DNA from: Mycolicibacterium senegalense
GTDB lineage: Bacteria; Actinomycetota; Actinomycetes; Mycobacteriales; Mycobacteriaceae
NCBI RefSeq assembly: GCF_019645875.1
Contig: NZ_CP081000.1
Coordinates: 3,038,001 to 3,102,000 of the forward strand
Direction of reading: 5' to 3'
Length of the DNA stretch: 64,000 nucleotides
Each line of letters opens with the position of its first letter. Position 1 is the stretch's first letter. Made by a program: the position numbers and the translations under genes. Below, one piece after another: positions 9,200 through 18,802 of the stretch. The notes beneath the pieces were generated by a model that made no database searches, was not told the DNA's origin, and saw nothing but the letters and a program-made list of their open reading frames with translations.

Positions 9200-9577
9200 G
9201 GTGACCTCCCCGTTTTCGACGGGCCGGATTCGCTCAAGTTACGCCGTCGTCAACCGCGGTGTGGGCACTGTCGGCCGAACAGTGTGGTAAATGCCATAAT
9301 TTTTGCTCGACCGGGCACATATCACTGCCGCCACGCCCCGATCGGGCGACCGGCAGCCGCGCGGCCGGGCCCCGAAGTCCGCCCGGACACCGCGCGTGTG
9401 AGGATATCTTGACCTGGAAATTTCCAGAATGCATCCCGCATTGATCTCGCGGTTCCCGTTGCCGTGACTCCGTCAAGCCGCAGTTGACGTGCGAACGGCG
9501 AACTGGTTGCCATCGAGAGCACCGCAAAGCCTGGCGATTCCGGCCTTCCCCCCCGCCGCCGGTAGGGTCCGGTCCTC
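9200..9577. other. 378-bp intergenic region between divergent genes
   Basis: No convincing gene is seen. The middle (about 9285-9320) is noticeably AT-rich for this genome and holds CATAAT at 9295-9300, a possible -10 box. An imperfect dyad CACTGT (9266-9271) / ACAGTG (9279-9284) stands just before it. The amine oxidase and M15-like genes diverge from this region, so it must hold at least two promoters. Confidence 0.5.
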
Positions 9578-10198
9578 GTGGGTAGACACCGTCTGAAGAA
9601 GGATCGGCGCCGCCGGTCAGCAGCCATGGCTGCGGTCGTCGCGCCTGCCGCCGCACTCATCGCCGTCGGCGCAGACGCCGGGCCGGCCACCGAGCGCGGC
9701 GCCGAGGTGGTGCCGGCTTCCGCTGTCCATCCCGTGGCGGCGCCCGCAGCTCCGCCCGCACGCGCCGAGCGCGCCGTGCGCCGCAATATGCGTTTCCCGC
9801 TGCCCGTCGGGCGGGCGCCCGAGAAGGGCCTGCAGGTCGAGACCATCCTGGCGGCCCGCGCGGTCAGTGCGCGCTTTCCCGAGATCCTCAACATCGGCGG
9901 CGTCCGGGCCGATTCGATGAAGTGGCACCCCAACGGACTGGCGATCGACGTGATGATCCCGAACTACGCCAGCCCAGAAGGTAGGGCGCTCGGCGACCGG
10001 ATCGTCGCCTACGTGCTCGACAATGCCGATCGATTCGGCGTGAACCACGTGATCTTCCGACAGCACATCCTGTACCGCGGCAAGGCCCCCAGGAAGATGT
10101 CCGACCGCGGCGGAGACACCGCCAACCATTTCGACCATGTGCACATCGCCACCAACGGCGGCGGCTTCCCGACCGGGCACGAAACGTACCTGACGTAA
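9578..10198 (+). CDS. secreted M15-like protein, paralogue 2
   Basis: 206 residues with the same layout as the 4443-5084 protein: basic N-terminus, Ala-rich hydrophobic segment, Ala/Pro linker, then a domain with H-P-N-G-L-A-I-D-V-M-I-P-N-Y and N-H-F-D-H-V-H-I-A-T, identical to the paralogue in these parts. The His and Asp residues fit M15-type zinc ligands. Linker and signal differ strongly between the two copies, so this is an old duplication, not a recent repeat. A cell-envelope role is likely. The GTG start has a TAGGGT box 9 nt upstream, slightly far for a leaderless start, so the exact start is less sure. Confidence 0.68.
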   Translation: MGRHRLKKDRRRRSAAMAAVVAPAAALIAVGADAGPATERGAEVVPASAVHPVAAPAAPPARAERAVRRNMRFPLPVGRAPEKGLQVETILAARAVSARFPEILNIGGVRADSMKWHPNGLAIDVMIPNYASPEGRALGDRIVAYVLDNADRFGVNHVIFRQHILYRGKAPRKMSDRGGDTANHFDHVHIATNGGGFPTGHETYLT

Positions 10199-10347
10199 CC
10201 CATTCCCAGGCAATACACAGGAAATTTCGGACCCACGCGGTTGTGGCACCCGACCCAGTGCCCTACCGTGTCAACCTAGTTGATTAGTCGTCCTAGGGGA
10301 ATGTTCCAACGGTCCGCGCTCCTCACCGCGCATTGAAAGGGTCACGG

Positions 10348-10794
10348 ATGCAGCGGTTTTCGATCGGACGCCGACTGCTCGGCCGCTGGATGTACTTGGT
10401 CGCGGTGGTGGTGATCGCGCTGGCCGGATTCGCTGTCTTCCGGCTGCACGGCATCTTCGCATCCCAGGACGTCACCTCGACACCCAGCGGCTCCGGCAAC
10501 GACATCGTTCCGTTCAATCCCAAGCATGTGCTCGTGGAGGTGTTCGGCCCGCCCGGAACGGTGGCCACCATCACCTATCTGGACGTCGATGCCCAACCGC
10601 AGCGCGCCGACGCCGTCACGCTGCCCTGGGCCTACGACACGACCACCACTCAGCCTGCCGTCGCGGTGAACGTTTCCGCACAGGGCAACAGCGACTCGAT
10701 CGGCTGCCGGATCACGATCGACGACGAGGTCAAGGACGAGAGAACGGTGAACACCTTGAACGCCTTCACCTATTGCCTGGACAAATCCGGATGA
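10348..10794 (+). CDS. MmpS family membrane protein
   Basis: 148 residues with one N-terminal membrane helix (about residues 13-32) and a periplasmic beta-rich domain containing [11 protein letters not shown] and two late cysteines (I-G-C-R, T-Y-C-L), typical of MmpS. These proteins assist the MmpL exporter encoded next to them in moving lipids or siderophores. GAAAGGG stands 6-7 nt before this ATG; an upstream in-frame TTG at 10333 is less likely. Its TGA overlaps the mmpL ATG (ATGA), so the two are translationally coupled. Confidence 0.88.
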   Translation: MQRFSIGRRLLGRWMYLVAVVVIALAGFAVFRLHGIFASQDVTSTPSGSGNDIVPFNPKHVLVEVFGPPGTVATITYLDVDAQPQRADAVTLPWAYDTTTTQPAVAVNVSAQGNSDSIGCRITIDDEVKDERTVNTLNAFTYCLDKSG

Positions 10795-13670
10795 GCACCC
10801 AGCGGATTCCGGGCCTGATCCGACGGTTCTCGGTGCTCATCGCGCTGTTCTGGCTGGGACTGGCCGTCGTGACGAATGTGTTCGTGCCCCAGCTGGAAAC
10901 CGTCGCCGAGTCACACAACGTATCGCTGAGCCCGCAGGACGCGCCGTCATTGCAGGCCGCCAAACGCATCGGCAAGGTGTTCGACGAATTCAATTCGGAC
11001 AGTTCGGCGATGATCGTCCTGGAAGGCGACCAGCCGCTCGGTGCCGACGCGCACCACTACTACGACGGGTTGATCCAAAAGCTCCGCCAGGACACCAGGC
11101 ACGTCCAGCACATCCAGGACTTCTGGGGCGATCCGCTCACCGCGGCCGGCTCGCAGAGTTCGGACGGCAAGGCCGCCCTGGTGCAGGTTTACCTGGCCGG
11201 CAACCAGGGTGAATCGCTGGCCAACGAGTCGGTCGACTCGGTGCGCCGCATCGTCGAGGACACGCCACCGCCCGCGGGTGTCAGGGCTTATGTCACCGGG
11301 CCCGCTCCCCTGGTGACCGACCAGTTCGAGGTGGGCAGGCAGGGCACCCTGAAAACCACGCTGATCACCCTGGGCGTGATCTTGGTGATGCTGCTGTCGC
11401 TGTACCGACGTGTCACGACGGCGATTCTGGTCATTTTCACGGTGATGATCGAGTTGACCGCATCGCGCGGCGTCGTCGCAGTGCTGGCCAACGCCGGAAT
11501 CATCGAACTGTCGACCTATTCGACAAATCTGTTGACCCTCTTGGTTATTGCCGCGGGGACTGACTATGCGATCTTCATCCTCGGCCGCTTTCACGAAGCG
11601 CGGTATGCCGGGCAGGGCCGCCTCTCGGCGTTCAACACGATGTATCACGGGACTGCGCACATCATCCTGGGGTCGGGTCTGACGATCGCCGGCGCGGTGT
11701 TGTGCCTGACGTTCACCCGTCTCCCCTACTTCAACAGCCTCGGTATCCCGGCTGGAATCGGCGTTCTCGTCGCCGTTTTGGCGGCGCTGACCCTCGCACC
11801 GGCCCTGCTGGTGATAGGCCGCCACTTCGGCTTGTTCGAGCCGGCCCGCGCCATGCGCACCCAGGGCTGGCGACGCGTCGGCACCGCCATCGTCCGTTGG
11901 CCCGGGCCCATCCTGGTGGTGACGATCGCGATCGCCCTCGTCGGTCTGCTCGCGTTACCGCGATACGCCACAAGCTATGACGCCCGGCCGTATATGCCCG
12001 CCCATGCGCCGGCCAATGTCGGTTACACGGCCGCTGAACGCCACTTCTCGCAGGCCCGGCTGAATCCCGAACTGCTGATGATCGAAGCCGATCACGATCT
12101 ACGAAACCCCACCGACATGATCCTGCTGGAGCGCGTCGCCAAAGCGGTGTTTCACACCGACGGCATCGCCCAGGTGCAATCGATCACCCGCCCACTGGGC
12201 ACGCCCCTGGACCACACCTCGATTCCGTTTCAGATCAGCGCGAGCAGCGCCGCGCAGATCAACAATCTGCCGTTCCAGCAGGCCCGCACCGCCGACATGC
12301 TCAAGCAGGTGGACGTGATCAACAGCTCGATCGACGTCCTGCGCCAGCAGTACGCACTGCAGCAGCAGTCCAGCGCCATCACCGACGAGCAGAGTAAGGC
12401 GTTCCAGGAAACGGTCGCCACGGCCAAGAGCCTGCGTGACAAGATCGCCGACTTCGATGACCAGTTCCGACCGCTGCGCAACTATTTCTATTGGGAACCA
12501 CACTGTTTCGACATCCCGATGTGCGCGGCACTGCGGTCGGTGTTCGATGCGCTCGACGGCATCGACGCACTCACCGACCAGCTGGGCAACGTCTCGGGAA
12601 GTATCGCGAAGCTCGACGCACTGCAACCGAAGTTGTTGGCGCTGATTCCGCCTCAGATCGCCAGTCAGCAGACCAATCGGGACCTGACGATGACCAACTA
12701 CGCCACCAATTCAGGTCTCAACGACCAGAGTGCGGCGGCACTGCAGAATGCCACCGCGTTGGGCCAGGCGTACGACGCGTCCAAGACCGACGACTCGTTC
12801 TATCTGCCGCCGGAGGCGTTCACCAATCCCGAGTTCCAGCGTGGTCTCAAGCTTTTCCTGTCCCCGGACGGCAAAGCCGCCCGCATGATCATCACGCACG
12901 ACGGCGATCCCGCCACCCCTGAAGGCATTTCGCACATCGACGCCATCAGGCATGCCGCCAAGGATGCCGTCAAGGGCACTCCACTGGCGGGCTCGAGGAT
13001 CTACCTCGCCGGTACTGCCGCCACCTACAAGGACATTCAGGACGGCGCCAAGTACGACCTCATGATCGCGGCGATCGCCGCACTCACGTTGATCCTGCTG
13101 GTGATGATGTTCATCACCCGCAGCATCGTTGCCGCGGTTGTCATCGTCGGCACCGTGGCGCTGTCGTTGGGAGCCTCTTTTGGTCTGTCCGTGCTGATCT
13201 GGCAGGACATTCTCGGCATCGACTTGTACTGGATCGTGCTCGCGTTGGCCGTGATCCTGCTGTTGGCGGTGGGGTCGGACTACAACCTTCTACTGGTCTC
13301 CCGCTTCAAAGAGGAGATCGGTGCCGGCCTCAACACGGGCATCATCCGGGCGATGGCCGGCTCCGGGGCGGTGGTGACGTCGGCCGGTCTGGTGTTCGCG
13401 GCCACCATGGCCTCGTTCGTGTTCGCCGACTTGCGGATCCTCGGACAGATCGGCACCACGATCGCGCTCGGTCTGTTGTTCGACACGCTGATCGTGCGCT
13501 CGTTCATGACCCCGGCCATCGCCACCCTGCTCGGGCGCTGGTTCTGGTGGCCGCTGCGGGTGCGGCCCCGGCCCGCGAGCCAGATGCTTCAGCCCTATGG
13601 TTCGCGTGCATCGGTACGCCAGCTCTTGCTGTGGGAAGACGGCGACCCGGCAGCTCCGCCCGAGAAGTAA
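10791..13670 (+). CDS. MmpL family RND transporter
   Basis: 959 residues with the MmpL plan: helix 1, a periplasmic domain, a five-helix bundle, a second larger periplasmic domain and a second bundle. The proton-relay Asp-Tyr pairs are present as G-T-D-Y (D258-Y259) and G-S-D-Y (D830-Y831). The second periplasmic loop holds a long coiled-coil insertion (about residues 500-640) with a Cys-x(7)-Cys pair, as in the MmpL4/MmpL5 group that exports siderophores and drugs. The neighbouring mmpS supports that group. Substrate is not shown. The last residues are basic and then acidic and cytosolic. Confidence 0.9.
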   Translation: MSTQRIPGLIRRFSVLIALFWLGLAVVTNVFVPQLETVAESHNVSLSPQDAPSLQAAKRIGKVFDEFNSDSSAMIVLEGDQPLGADAHHYYDGLIQKLRQDTRHVQHIQDFWGDPLTAAGSQSSDGKAALVQVYLAGNQGESLANESVDSVRRIVEDTPPPAGVRAYVTGPAPLVTDQFEVGRQGTLKTTLITLGVILVMLLSLYRRVTTAILVIFTVMIELTASRGVVAVLANAGIIELSTYSTNLLTLLVIAAGTDYAIFILGRFHEARYAGQGRLSAFNTMYHGTAHIILGSGLTIAGAVLCLTFTRLPYFNSLGIPAGIGVLVAVLAALTLAPALLVIGRHFGLFEPARAMRTQGWRRVGTAIVRWPGPILVVTIAIALVGLLALPRYATSYDARPYMPAHAPANVGYTAAERHFSQARLNPELLMIEADHDLRNPTDMILLERVAKAVFHTDGIAQVQSITRPLGTPLDHTSIPFQISASSAAQINNLPFQQARTADMLKQVDVINSSIDVLRQQYALQQQSSAITDEQSKAFQETVATAKSLRDKIADFDDQFRPLRNYFYWEPHCFDIPMCAALRSVFDALDGIDALTDQLGNVSGSIAKLDALQPKLLALIPPQIASQQTNRDLTMTNYATNSGLNDQSAAALQNATALGQAYDASKTDDSFYLPPEAFTNPEFQRGLKLFLSPDGKAARMIITHDGDPATPEGISHIDAIRHAAKDAVKGTPLAGSRIYLAGTAATYKDIQDGAKYDLMIAAIAALTLILLVMMFITRSIVAAVVIVGTVALSLGASFGLSVLIWQDILGIDLYWIVLALAVILLLAVGSDYNLLLVSRFKEEIGAGLNTGIIRAMAGSGAVVTSAGLVFAATMASFVFADLRILGQIGTTIALGLLFDTLIVRSFMTPAIATLLGRWFWWPLRVRPRPASQMLQPYGSRASVRQLLLWEDGDPAAPPEK

Positions 13671-13676
13671 CGACAG

Positions 13677-14153
13677 TCAGGCGCGCGCAGCGGGGCTCAG
13701 CTGATCCGGTTGTTCCTCGGTCACCTCGATGGCCCGCAACTTCCCCTTCAATCCGGCCACCCGGCGCAGCTGCGCCGCGATGTTCATCGACGTCAGCATC
13801 GGGATCCCGCCGATGAAAGTGCGGAAGGATGGGTTGCCGCCGTGTACGTGCAGCTCGTACAGGCAGCCGACGACGTAGAAGAAGCCCATGCTGAACAGGA
13901 CGGCGGGGATCGCGTAAGCCAGCGGCGAGCGGGCGTCGGTAACCAGCTCGGTCGCATAGTCGTACTCGTCCTGGGACATCGGTTCACGCTTGCGCAGTTT
14001 GGCCAGCACCGCCTTGTGGGCGCCGACCTTCTCACCCAACGAAGCGGGAGTTCTCTTCTCCAACCGGCCGATGTAGACGAACACACACGCGGCGAACGTC
14101 ACTGCCATGACGCCGGCGAGGATCGTGAGATCGCCCCAGATTCCGAGATCCAC
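13677..14153 (-). CDS. two-helix membrane protein of unknown function
   Basis: 158 residues. A hydrophobic helix near the N-terminus is followed by a charged cytosolic segment (E-K-R-T-P-A-S-L-G-E-K and K-L-R-K-R-E-P-M-S-Q-D-E-Y), a second helix around residues 80-100, and an amphipathic C-terminus. No family is recognised. The GTG start is preferred because AGAGGAG lies 7 nt before it; the frame extends further upstream without a better site. It is convergent with mmpL (6 bp apart) and divergent from the 14390-15127 membrane gene. Confidence 0.6.
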   Translation of the reverse strand: MDLGIWGDLTILAGVMAVTFAACVFVYIGRLEKRTPASLGEKVGAHKAVLAKLRKREPMSQDEYDYATELVTDARSPLAYAIPAVLFSMGFFYVVGCLYELHVHGGNPSFRTFIGGIPMLTSMNIAAQLRRVAGLKGKLRAIEVTEEQPDQLSPAARA

Positions 14154-14389
14154 TCGCCGCTCCTCTGCTCTCCTATGCGCTGCCGTCGAAATCCACAAAA
14201 CTACGGCCGGTTACCTAGCGTTGCTAACGACGCTACTCGCGGATGCGACCCGACGGAACCGGCCCACAGGGCATTGACAGGAGAGATTCGCCGTCTGGCT
14301 TTGCCGGGGAATTGCCGAGACTTCGGCGCGCCGCAACCGGCGTCGGGCCCAACCGGCGCGATGATGCAGATGTGGTTGTTGATGCAAAT

Positions 14390-15127
14390 GTGACAAACGG
14401 TGCGCCGGCGCCCGAAACGTCCGGTCCCGAAACCGACCAGGCACAGGGTGAGCCGCAGCCGGTTGCCGACGCGCAGCCGCAACAGCGCGTGTGGTCGATG
14501 CCCAAGCCCGAGGTGGCGCGCAAGAAAGCCGACGAGGCGGGCCGGCTCGCCCTGCGGGCCGGCGCAGCCGTCGCCGGGGCCATCGCGTCCACCGCTCGGT
14601 ACGGCGGCCGCGTTGCAGGCCGGCTGTCCCGTGCCGTCGAGGCCGTGCCGCCGACGGTGCGCCTGCTGGCCGTGGCGAGTGTGACCATGCTGCTGGGCAT
14701 CGTCGGCGCGATTACCATGCAGAACCCTCTCGGGCTGCTCTGCATCGTCATGGTGGTCCCGGTGTGCTCGTTTACTCTCGGCGTGCTCGGACACCGCTGG
14801 TACACCGGCCTCGACACTCAGCCCGCGGCGGGAGTGGAACAGTCGGCCGCCGGGCCTTCGACGCCGGAGCTTCAGCGGTCGGTCGAGTATGTCGACAAGA
14901 AGCTGGCGATCGCCCTCACCGCCTTCGGCGCCGAACGTCAGCAACACGCGATGATCGCCCTGTTTCAGGCGAAGACCGCCGTCGAGCTCACGCTCGGGAC
15001 CGAACGGGACGAGACGAACCACATCGACGCGCTGCTGTCCGTGGAAAGCCATGAGCCGCGGCCGCGAATCCGGGCCGGTTCCGCACCGAAATCCTTGCGA
15101 GAGAGCAACTCTCTGGCGGCGTCATGA
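14390..15127 (+). CDS. membrane protein of unknown function, first gene of a coupled pair
   Basis: About 245 residues. An acidic/Pro-rich N-terminus is followed by an Ala/Arg-rich helical segment, two adjacent membrane helices (V-R-L-L-A-V-A-S and L-G-L-L-C-I-V-M regions) and a C-terminal helical cytosolic part. No known family. The frame is open from 14243, but a perfect TTGACA at 14274-14279 and the random-looking composition of the first 49 codons argue for a later start; GTG at 14390 or 14372 are the candidates and neither has a clear ribosome site. Its stop overlaps the next ATG (ATGA), so both products are made together. Confidence 0.5.
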   Translation: MTNGAPAPETSGPETDQAQGEPQPVADAQPQQRVWSMPKPEVARKKADEAGRLALRAGAAVAGAIASTARYGGRVAGRLSRAVEAVPPTVRLLAVASVTMLLGIVGAITMQNPLGLLCIVMVVPVCSFTLGVLGHRWYTGLDTQPAAGVEQSAAGPSTPELQRSVEYVDKKLAIALTAFGAERQQHAMIALFQAKTAVELTLGTERDETNHIDALLSVESHEPRPRIRAGSAPKSLRESNSLAAS

Positions 15128-15477
15128 ACGATCGCCTCACCGGTCAGGTAGCGCTCATCGAGGATGACTACACCTTGGTCATCAATCGTGGCGCTGAGGC
15201 AGGTGTCGTCCCCGGCATGGTGTTTGCCGTGCTCTCCGAGTCGGATCAAGTGATCACCGACCCCGAATCCGGCCGGGAATTGGGCAGACTCACGCGCGAA
15301 AAGCTGCGGGTGCGGGTGTTCGACGTGCAGCCGCTGTTCTCCCGCGCCCACACCTTCGCCAGGACCGATGACTTCTATGGGCTCTTTCAGGCGACAGCGG
15401 TGGTCACGGTTGACGTCGGTGACAGTCTCGAACTGGTGGCGGGGCAGGGCGACGTTCGTCGGACGGCGTCCGGGTAG
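15124..15477 (+). CDS. small beta-rich protein of unknown function, coupled to the membrane gene
   Basis: 117 residues, no signal peptide. The pattern G-x-V-A-L-I-E-D-D-Y-T-L-V-I-N-R-G-A-E-A-G-V then P-G-M-V-F-A-V, followed by I-T-D-P-E-S-G-R-E-L-G, looks like the small beta-barrel found in FlgT C-terminal-type domains; this is resemblance, not identification. It starts inside the stop of the preceding membrane protein, so the two form one unit, perhaps a membrane protein with a soluble cytosolic cap. Confidence 0.55.
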   Translation: MNDRLTGQVALIEDDYTLVINRGAEAGVVPGMVFAVLSESDQVITDPESGRELGRLTREKLRVRVFDVQPLFSRAHTFARTDDFYGLFQATAVVTVDVGDSLELVAGQGDVRRTASG

Positions 15478-15578
15478 GCCGACGTGTTCCTTAACGTCGG
15501 CTGACGGTTTGATGGCGATCGTCTACCGACAACATTTTTCGGCCGGGCCCGTCCGATCAAGGGCGTTATCGTCTTCCG

Positions 15579-17132
15579 GTGCAGATGAACTGGAAGCGCA
15601 TCCTGCCCGCGGCCCCAGTCGTCGGGATCGCGGCACTTGCCGCGTACGACCTCACGCAGAAGCCTCATGCGCTTCTTCGCAACTTCCCCGTGGTGGGGCA
15701 CCTTCGATACCTGCTCGAGGAGATGGGTCCCGAGCTGCGCCAGTACATCGTGGCGAGTAACGACGAGGAGCGCCCGTTCAGCCGCAACCAGCGGCGTTGG
15801 ATCTACTCGTCGTCGAAGCTGCAGAACAACTACTACGGCTTCGGCACCGACAACAACGTCGAGTACACGCCCGGCTACCCGATCATCAAGCACCGCACGT
15901 TCGCCGCGGTCACCGACGCCGCCGCGCGTTCCTCCAGCGCCATCCCGGCGGCCAAGGTCCTCGGTGGCCCGCGAAGGCGAGCCAAGGCTTTTCGGCCGCA
16001 ATCGGTCGTCAACGTATCGGCGATGAGCTTCGGGTCGATGTCGGCGAAAGCAATCGAGGCGATCAACAAGGGCGCGGCTCTTGCCGGTTCGATGCACAAC
16101 ACCGGAGAGGGCGGCCTGTCGCCGCATCATCGCAACGGCGGCGACCTCATCCTCCAGATCGGCACGGCCTACTTCGGTTGCCGAGACGAGCATGGGCGTT
16201 TCGACATCAACCGGTTGAAGAACGTGGTGGACTCCGCCCCCGTCAAGGCCATCGAGATCAAGCTGAGCCAGGGAGCCAAGCCCGGCCTCGGCGGGATGCT
16301 GCCCGGTGCGAAGGTGACTCCGGAGATCGCCGAGATTCGCGGCATTCCGCAGGGCGTGGATTGCAAGAGCCCCTCACGCCACACCGAGTTCCACGACGTC
16401 GACAGCATGCTCGACTGGGTCGAGTTCATCGCTGACGAAACCGGATTGCCCGTCGGGATCAAGTCAGCGGTCGGCAACATGGAGTTCTGGGACGACCTGG
16501 TGGCCAACATGATCTCCGGGCAGCGCGGGGTCGATTTCATCACCGTCGACGGTGGAGAGGGCGGTACCGGTGCGGCGCCGCTGATCTTCAGCGAGTCAGT
16601 GGCCTATCCGTTCCGCATCGGCTTCGCCGAGGTATACAAACGGTTCGCAGAAGCCGGCATCAGCGATCTGGTGACCTTCATCGGCTCGGGCAAACTCGGC
16701 CTTCCCGACAACGCCGTCGTCGCGTTCGCACTCGGCGCAGATATGGTCAACGTCGGGCGCGAGATCATGCTGTCGATCGGCTGCATCCAGTCGCAGAAAT
16801 GCCACACCGACACCTGCCCCACCGGAATCGCCACCCAGAACCCCTGGCTGGCAAGGGGTCTCGACCCCACACTGAAGTCGGAGCGGGCCGCCAACTACAT
16901 CAAGACCCTGCGCCGCGATCTGTTGAAGGTGTCCGAGGCATGCGGCGTGGAACATCCCGGCCTGATCGCCACCGATGACCTGGACATCCTCGAAGGCGTC
17001 AGCTCCAAGACTTCCCTGCGAGAGGTCTACGACTACGAGAAGGGTTGGGGTCTGCCCTCGGTAGCCGACCAGGCAGCGATCGTCGAGTTGATGGCGATCC
17101 GCTCCACACCCCTTCCGGGGATAGCCCTGTAG
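15579..17132 (+). CDS. FMN-binding glutamate synthase family protein
   Basis: 517 residues. An N-terminal hydrophobic helix (about residues 8-25) is followed by a complete glutamate-synthase-type FMN barrel: S-A-M-S-F-G-S-M-S, G-E-G-G-L-S, K-P-G-L-G-G-M-L-P-G and D-G-G-E-G-G-T-G-A-A-P. The 3Fe-4S cysteines are visible as C-x(5)-C-x(4)-C in G-C-I-Q-S-Q-K-C-H-T-D-T-C. There is no glutaminase domain, so it is the stand-alone, membrane-attached type whose physiological reaction is not settled. GTG at 15579 follows TATCGT (15567-15572) by 6 nt and would be leaderless; ATG at 15585 is the alternative. Confidence 0.8.
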   Translation: MQMNWKRILPAAPVVGIAALAAYDLTQKPHALLRNFPVVGHLRYLLEEMGPELRQYIVASNDEERPFSRNQRRWIYSSSKLQNNYYGFGTDNNVEYTPGYPIIKHRTFAAVTDAAARSSSAIPAAKVLGGPRRRAKAFRPQSVVNVSAMSFGSMSAKAIEAINKGAALAGSMHNTGEGGLSPHHRNGGDLILQIGTAYFGCRDEHGRFDINRLKNVVDSAPVKAIEIKLSQGAKPGLGGMLPGAKVTPEIAEIRGIPQGVDCKSPSRHTEFHDVDSMLDWVEFIADETGLPVGIKSAVGNMEFWDDLVANMISGQRGVDFITVDGGEGGTGAAPLIFSESVAYPFRIGFAEVYKRFAEAGISDLVTFIGSGKLGLPDNAVVAFALGADMVNVGREIMLSIGCIQSQKCHTDTCPTGIATQNPWLARGLDPTLKSERAANYIKTLRRDLLKVSEACGVEHPGLIATDDLDILEGVSSKTSLREVYDYEKGWGLPSVADQAAIVELMAIRSTPLPGIAL

Positions 17133-17205
17133 GCGTCGGCGCCGCGCGAAACGACCGCGAGCGAGGCCGAGTGGGTGAATGTGCGGGAAGCCCCTCTTCC
17201 TCCAG

Positions 17206-17242
17206 AAACGAAAAACCTCTCCGACCCTGGTCGGAGAGGTTT
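17206..17242 (-). terminator. intrinsic terminator of the tRNA-Pro transcript
   Basis: A perfect 14-bp stem (AAACCTCTCCGACC at 17213-17226 with its complement at 17229-17242) is separated by 2 nt. On the minus strand it is followed by TTTTTCGTTT, a good U-tract, 9 nt after the tRNA end. It may also stop the + strand transcript of the glutamate-synthase-like gene, where a shorter T-rich run follows. Confidence 0.85.
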
Positions 17243-17250
17243 CTTCGTTG

Positions 17251-17324
<74 letters not shown>

Positions 17325-17418
17325 CTTGCTTCCGGCTTGCACCGGCAGCGAGTCGAAAGCTTACCGTAGCCTCCCGCCCTTGATCTAATCCGCCCCACCG
17401 GTCACACGTCGGCCCTCG

Positions 17419-18792
17419 CTACACGGCAGTTTGGGCGGTGGCCGCCTCCGCCTCGTCGACCGCGATCTCCGGTGGCAGCTTCTTGAAACCGCGGCTGGTC
17501 ACGGCCAGCACGATGATGCCCAGACCCAGCCAGCACAGCCCGAGGACGATCGCCCGGGCGTCGAGTTGCAGCAGCAGATACGACGTGATGACCGCTCCGA
17601 TCGCGGGCGCGACGACGTAGAGCAGCGGGTTGCGTGACTCACCGGCGGCCCGGTGGCGGAAGTAGTAGACGATGACCGACACGTTCACGAGGGTGAACGC
17701 GACGAAGGCGCCGAAGTTGATGAAAGAGGTCGAGGTCGCCACGTCGAGGAACATCGCCAGCAGGCCGACCGCGCCGACCATCACCAGGTTGGCCGCCGGG
17801 GTGCGGAACTTGGCGCTCAGCGTGCCGAACACCGACCGGGGCAAGGTGCCGTCGCGGCCCATGGCGAACAGCAGCCGCGACGCGGAGGCCTGTGCCGCGA
17901 TGCCGGATGCGAATTGGGCCAGGATCAGGCCCGCGAGGAACACTGCCCCGAACAGGTTGCCGCCGATCTGCTTGGCGATCTCCAGTGCGGCCGACGAGGA
18001 GTCGGCGAATTCGCCACCGGGGTGCACCAATTGGGTGGTGTAGGCGATGACCAGGAAGATGGCGCCGCCGATCAGCGCGATCAACAAGATGGCGCGCGGC
18101 ATGTTCTTGCGCGGCTCGACGGCTTCCTCGGTGAAGGTGGTAACGGCGTCGAACCCGAGGAACGAGTAGGCCGCGATGGCCGCGCCGGCCGTCACTCCCC
18201 CGATGCTGGCGCCGATCCCGCTGAACGGGCCGGCACTGATGAGCCCGCCGGCGCCACTGTCGCGGACGACCGAGGCCACCGACAGCGCGACGAACAACCC
18301 GATGACCAGCAACTGGAACGCCATCAGCAGATAGTTGGCCTTGTCGGCGACTTTGATGCCGACGACGTTGAGCACGGTGGTGATCAGGATGAAGGCCAAC
18401 ACCCACAGCCAGCCGGGTACCCCCGGGAACTGGGCGTCCAGGTATGCCGCCCCGATCAGCCAGATGACCATGGGCAGAAACAGGTAGTCGAGCAATACCG
18501 CCCAGCCGGTGAGAAATCCGACCCGTGGGTCGATGGTGCGCCGCACGTAGGTGTAGGCCGATCCCGACACCGGGTACGCGGCTGCCATCCGGCCATAGCT
18601 GGATGCGGTGAACAGCATGGCGGCCAAGGCGATCAGGTAGGCCGAAGCCGACGCTCCGGACGTGGTGGACGCCACCACTCCGAAGATGCCGAGCACGATC
18701 AACGGCGTCATGTAGGCCAGTCCGAAGAGCACCAGCGAGCGCAACCCGAGCGCGCGCACCAGAGTCGGCTGCCCGGCGGATGGTGATGTCAT
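17419..18792 (-). CDS. APC family amino acid/polyamine permease
   Basis: 457 residues, about twelve membrane helices. The N-terminal pattern L-G-L-R-S-L-V-L-F-G-L-A-Y-M-T-P and the E-E-A-V-E-P-R-K-N-M-P-R-A segment after helix 6 are hallmarks of APC permeases that import amino acids or polyamines. The ATG at 18792 is chosen because GAAAGG lies 7 nt upstream and it is 10 nt after the stop of the amidohydrolase gene; the frame is open further upstream only inside that gene. It is probably co-transcribed with the amidohydrolase, bringing in its substrate or a related nitrogen source. Confidence 0.85.
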   Translation of the reverse strand: MTSPSAGQPTLVRALGLRSLVLFGLAYMTPLIVLGIFGVVASTTSGASASAYLIALAAMLFTASSYGRMAAAYPVSGSAYTYVRRTIDPRVGFLTGWAVLLDYLFLPMVIWLIGAAYLDAQFPGVPGWLWVLAFILITTVLNVVGIKVADKANYLLMAFQLLVIGLFVALSVASVVRDSGAGGLISAGPFSGIGASIGGVTAGAAIAAYSFLGFDAVTTFTEEAVEPRKNMPRAILLIALIGGAIFLVIAYTTQLVHPGGEFADSSSAALEIAKQIGGNLFGAVFLAGLILAQFASGIAAQASASRLLFAMGRDGTLPRSVFGTLSAKFRTPAANLVMVGAVGLLAMFLDVATSTSFINFGAFVAFTLVNVSVIVYYFRHRAAGESRNPLLYVVAPAIGAVITSYLLLQLDARAIVLGLCWLGLGIIVLAVTSRGFKKLPPEIAVDEAEAATAQTAV

Positions 18793-18802
18793 GGAAGGCC
18801 TT

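Noticed and set aside
9266..9284. CACTGT ... ACAGTG dyad in the 9200-9577 gap
   Set aside because: Six-bp arms with an asymmetric centre and no clear promoter relation; mentioned in the intergenic entry only.
10275..10297. CCTAG ... CTAGG dyad before mmpS
   Set aside because: Only 5-bp arms 13 nt apart; not strong enough to call an operator.
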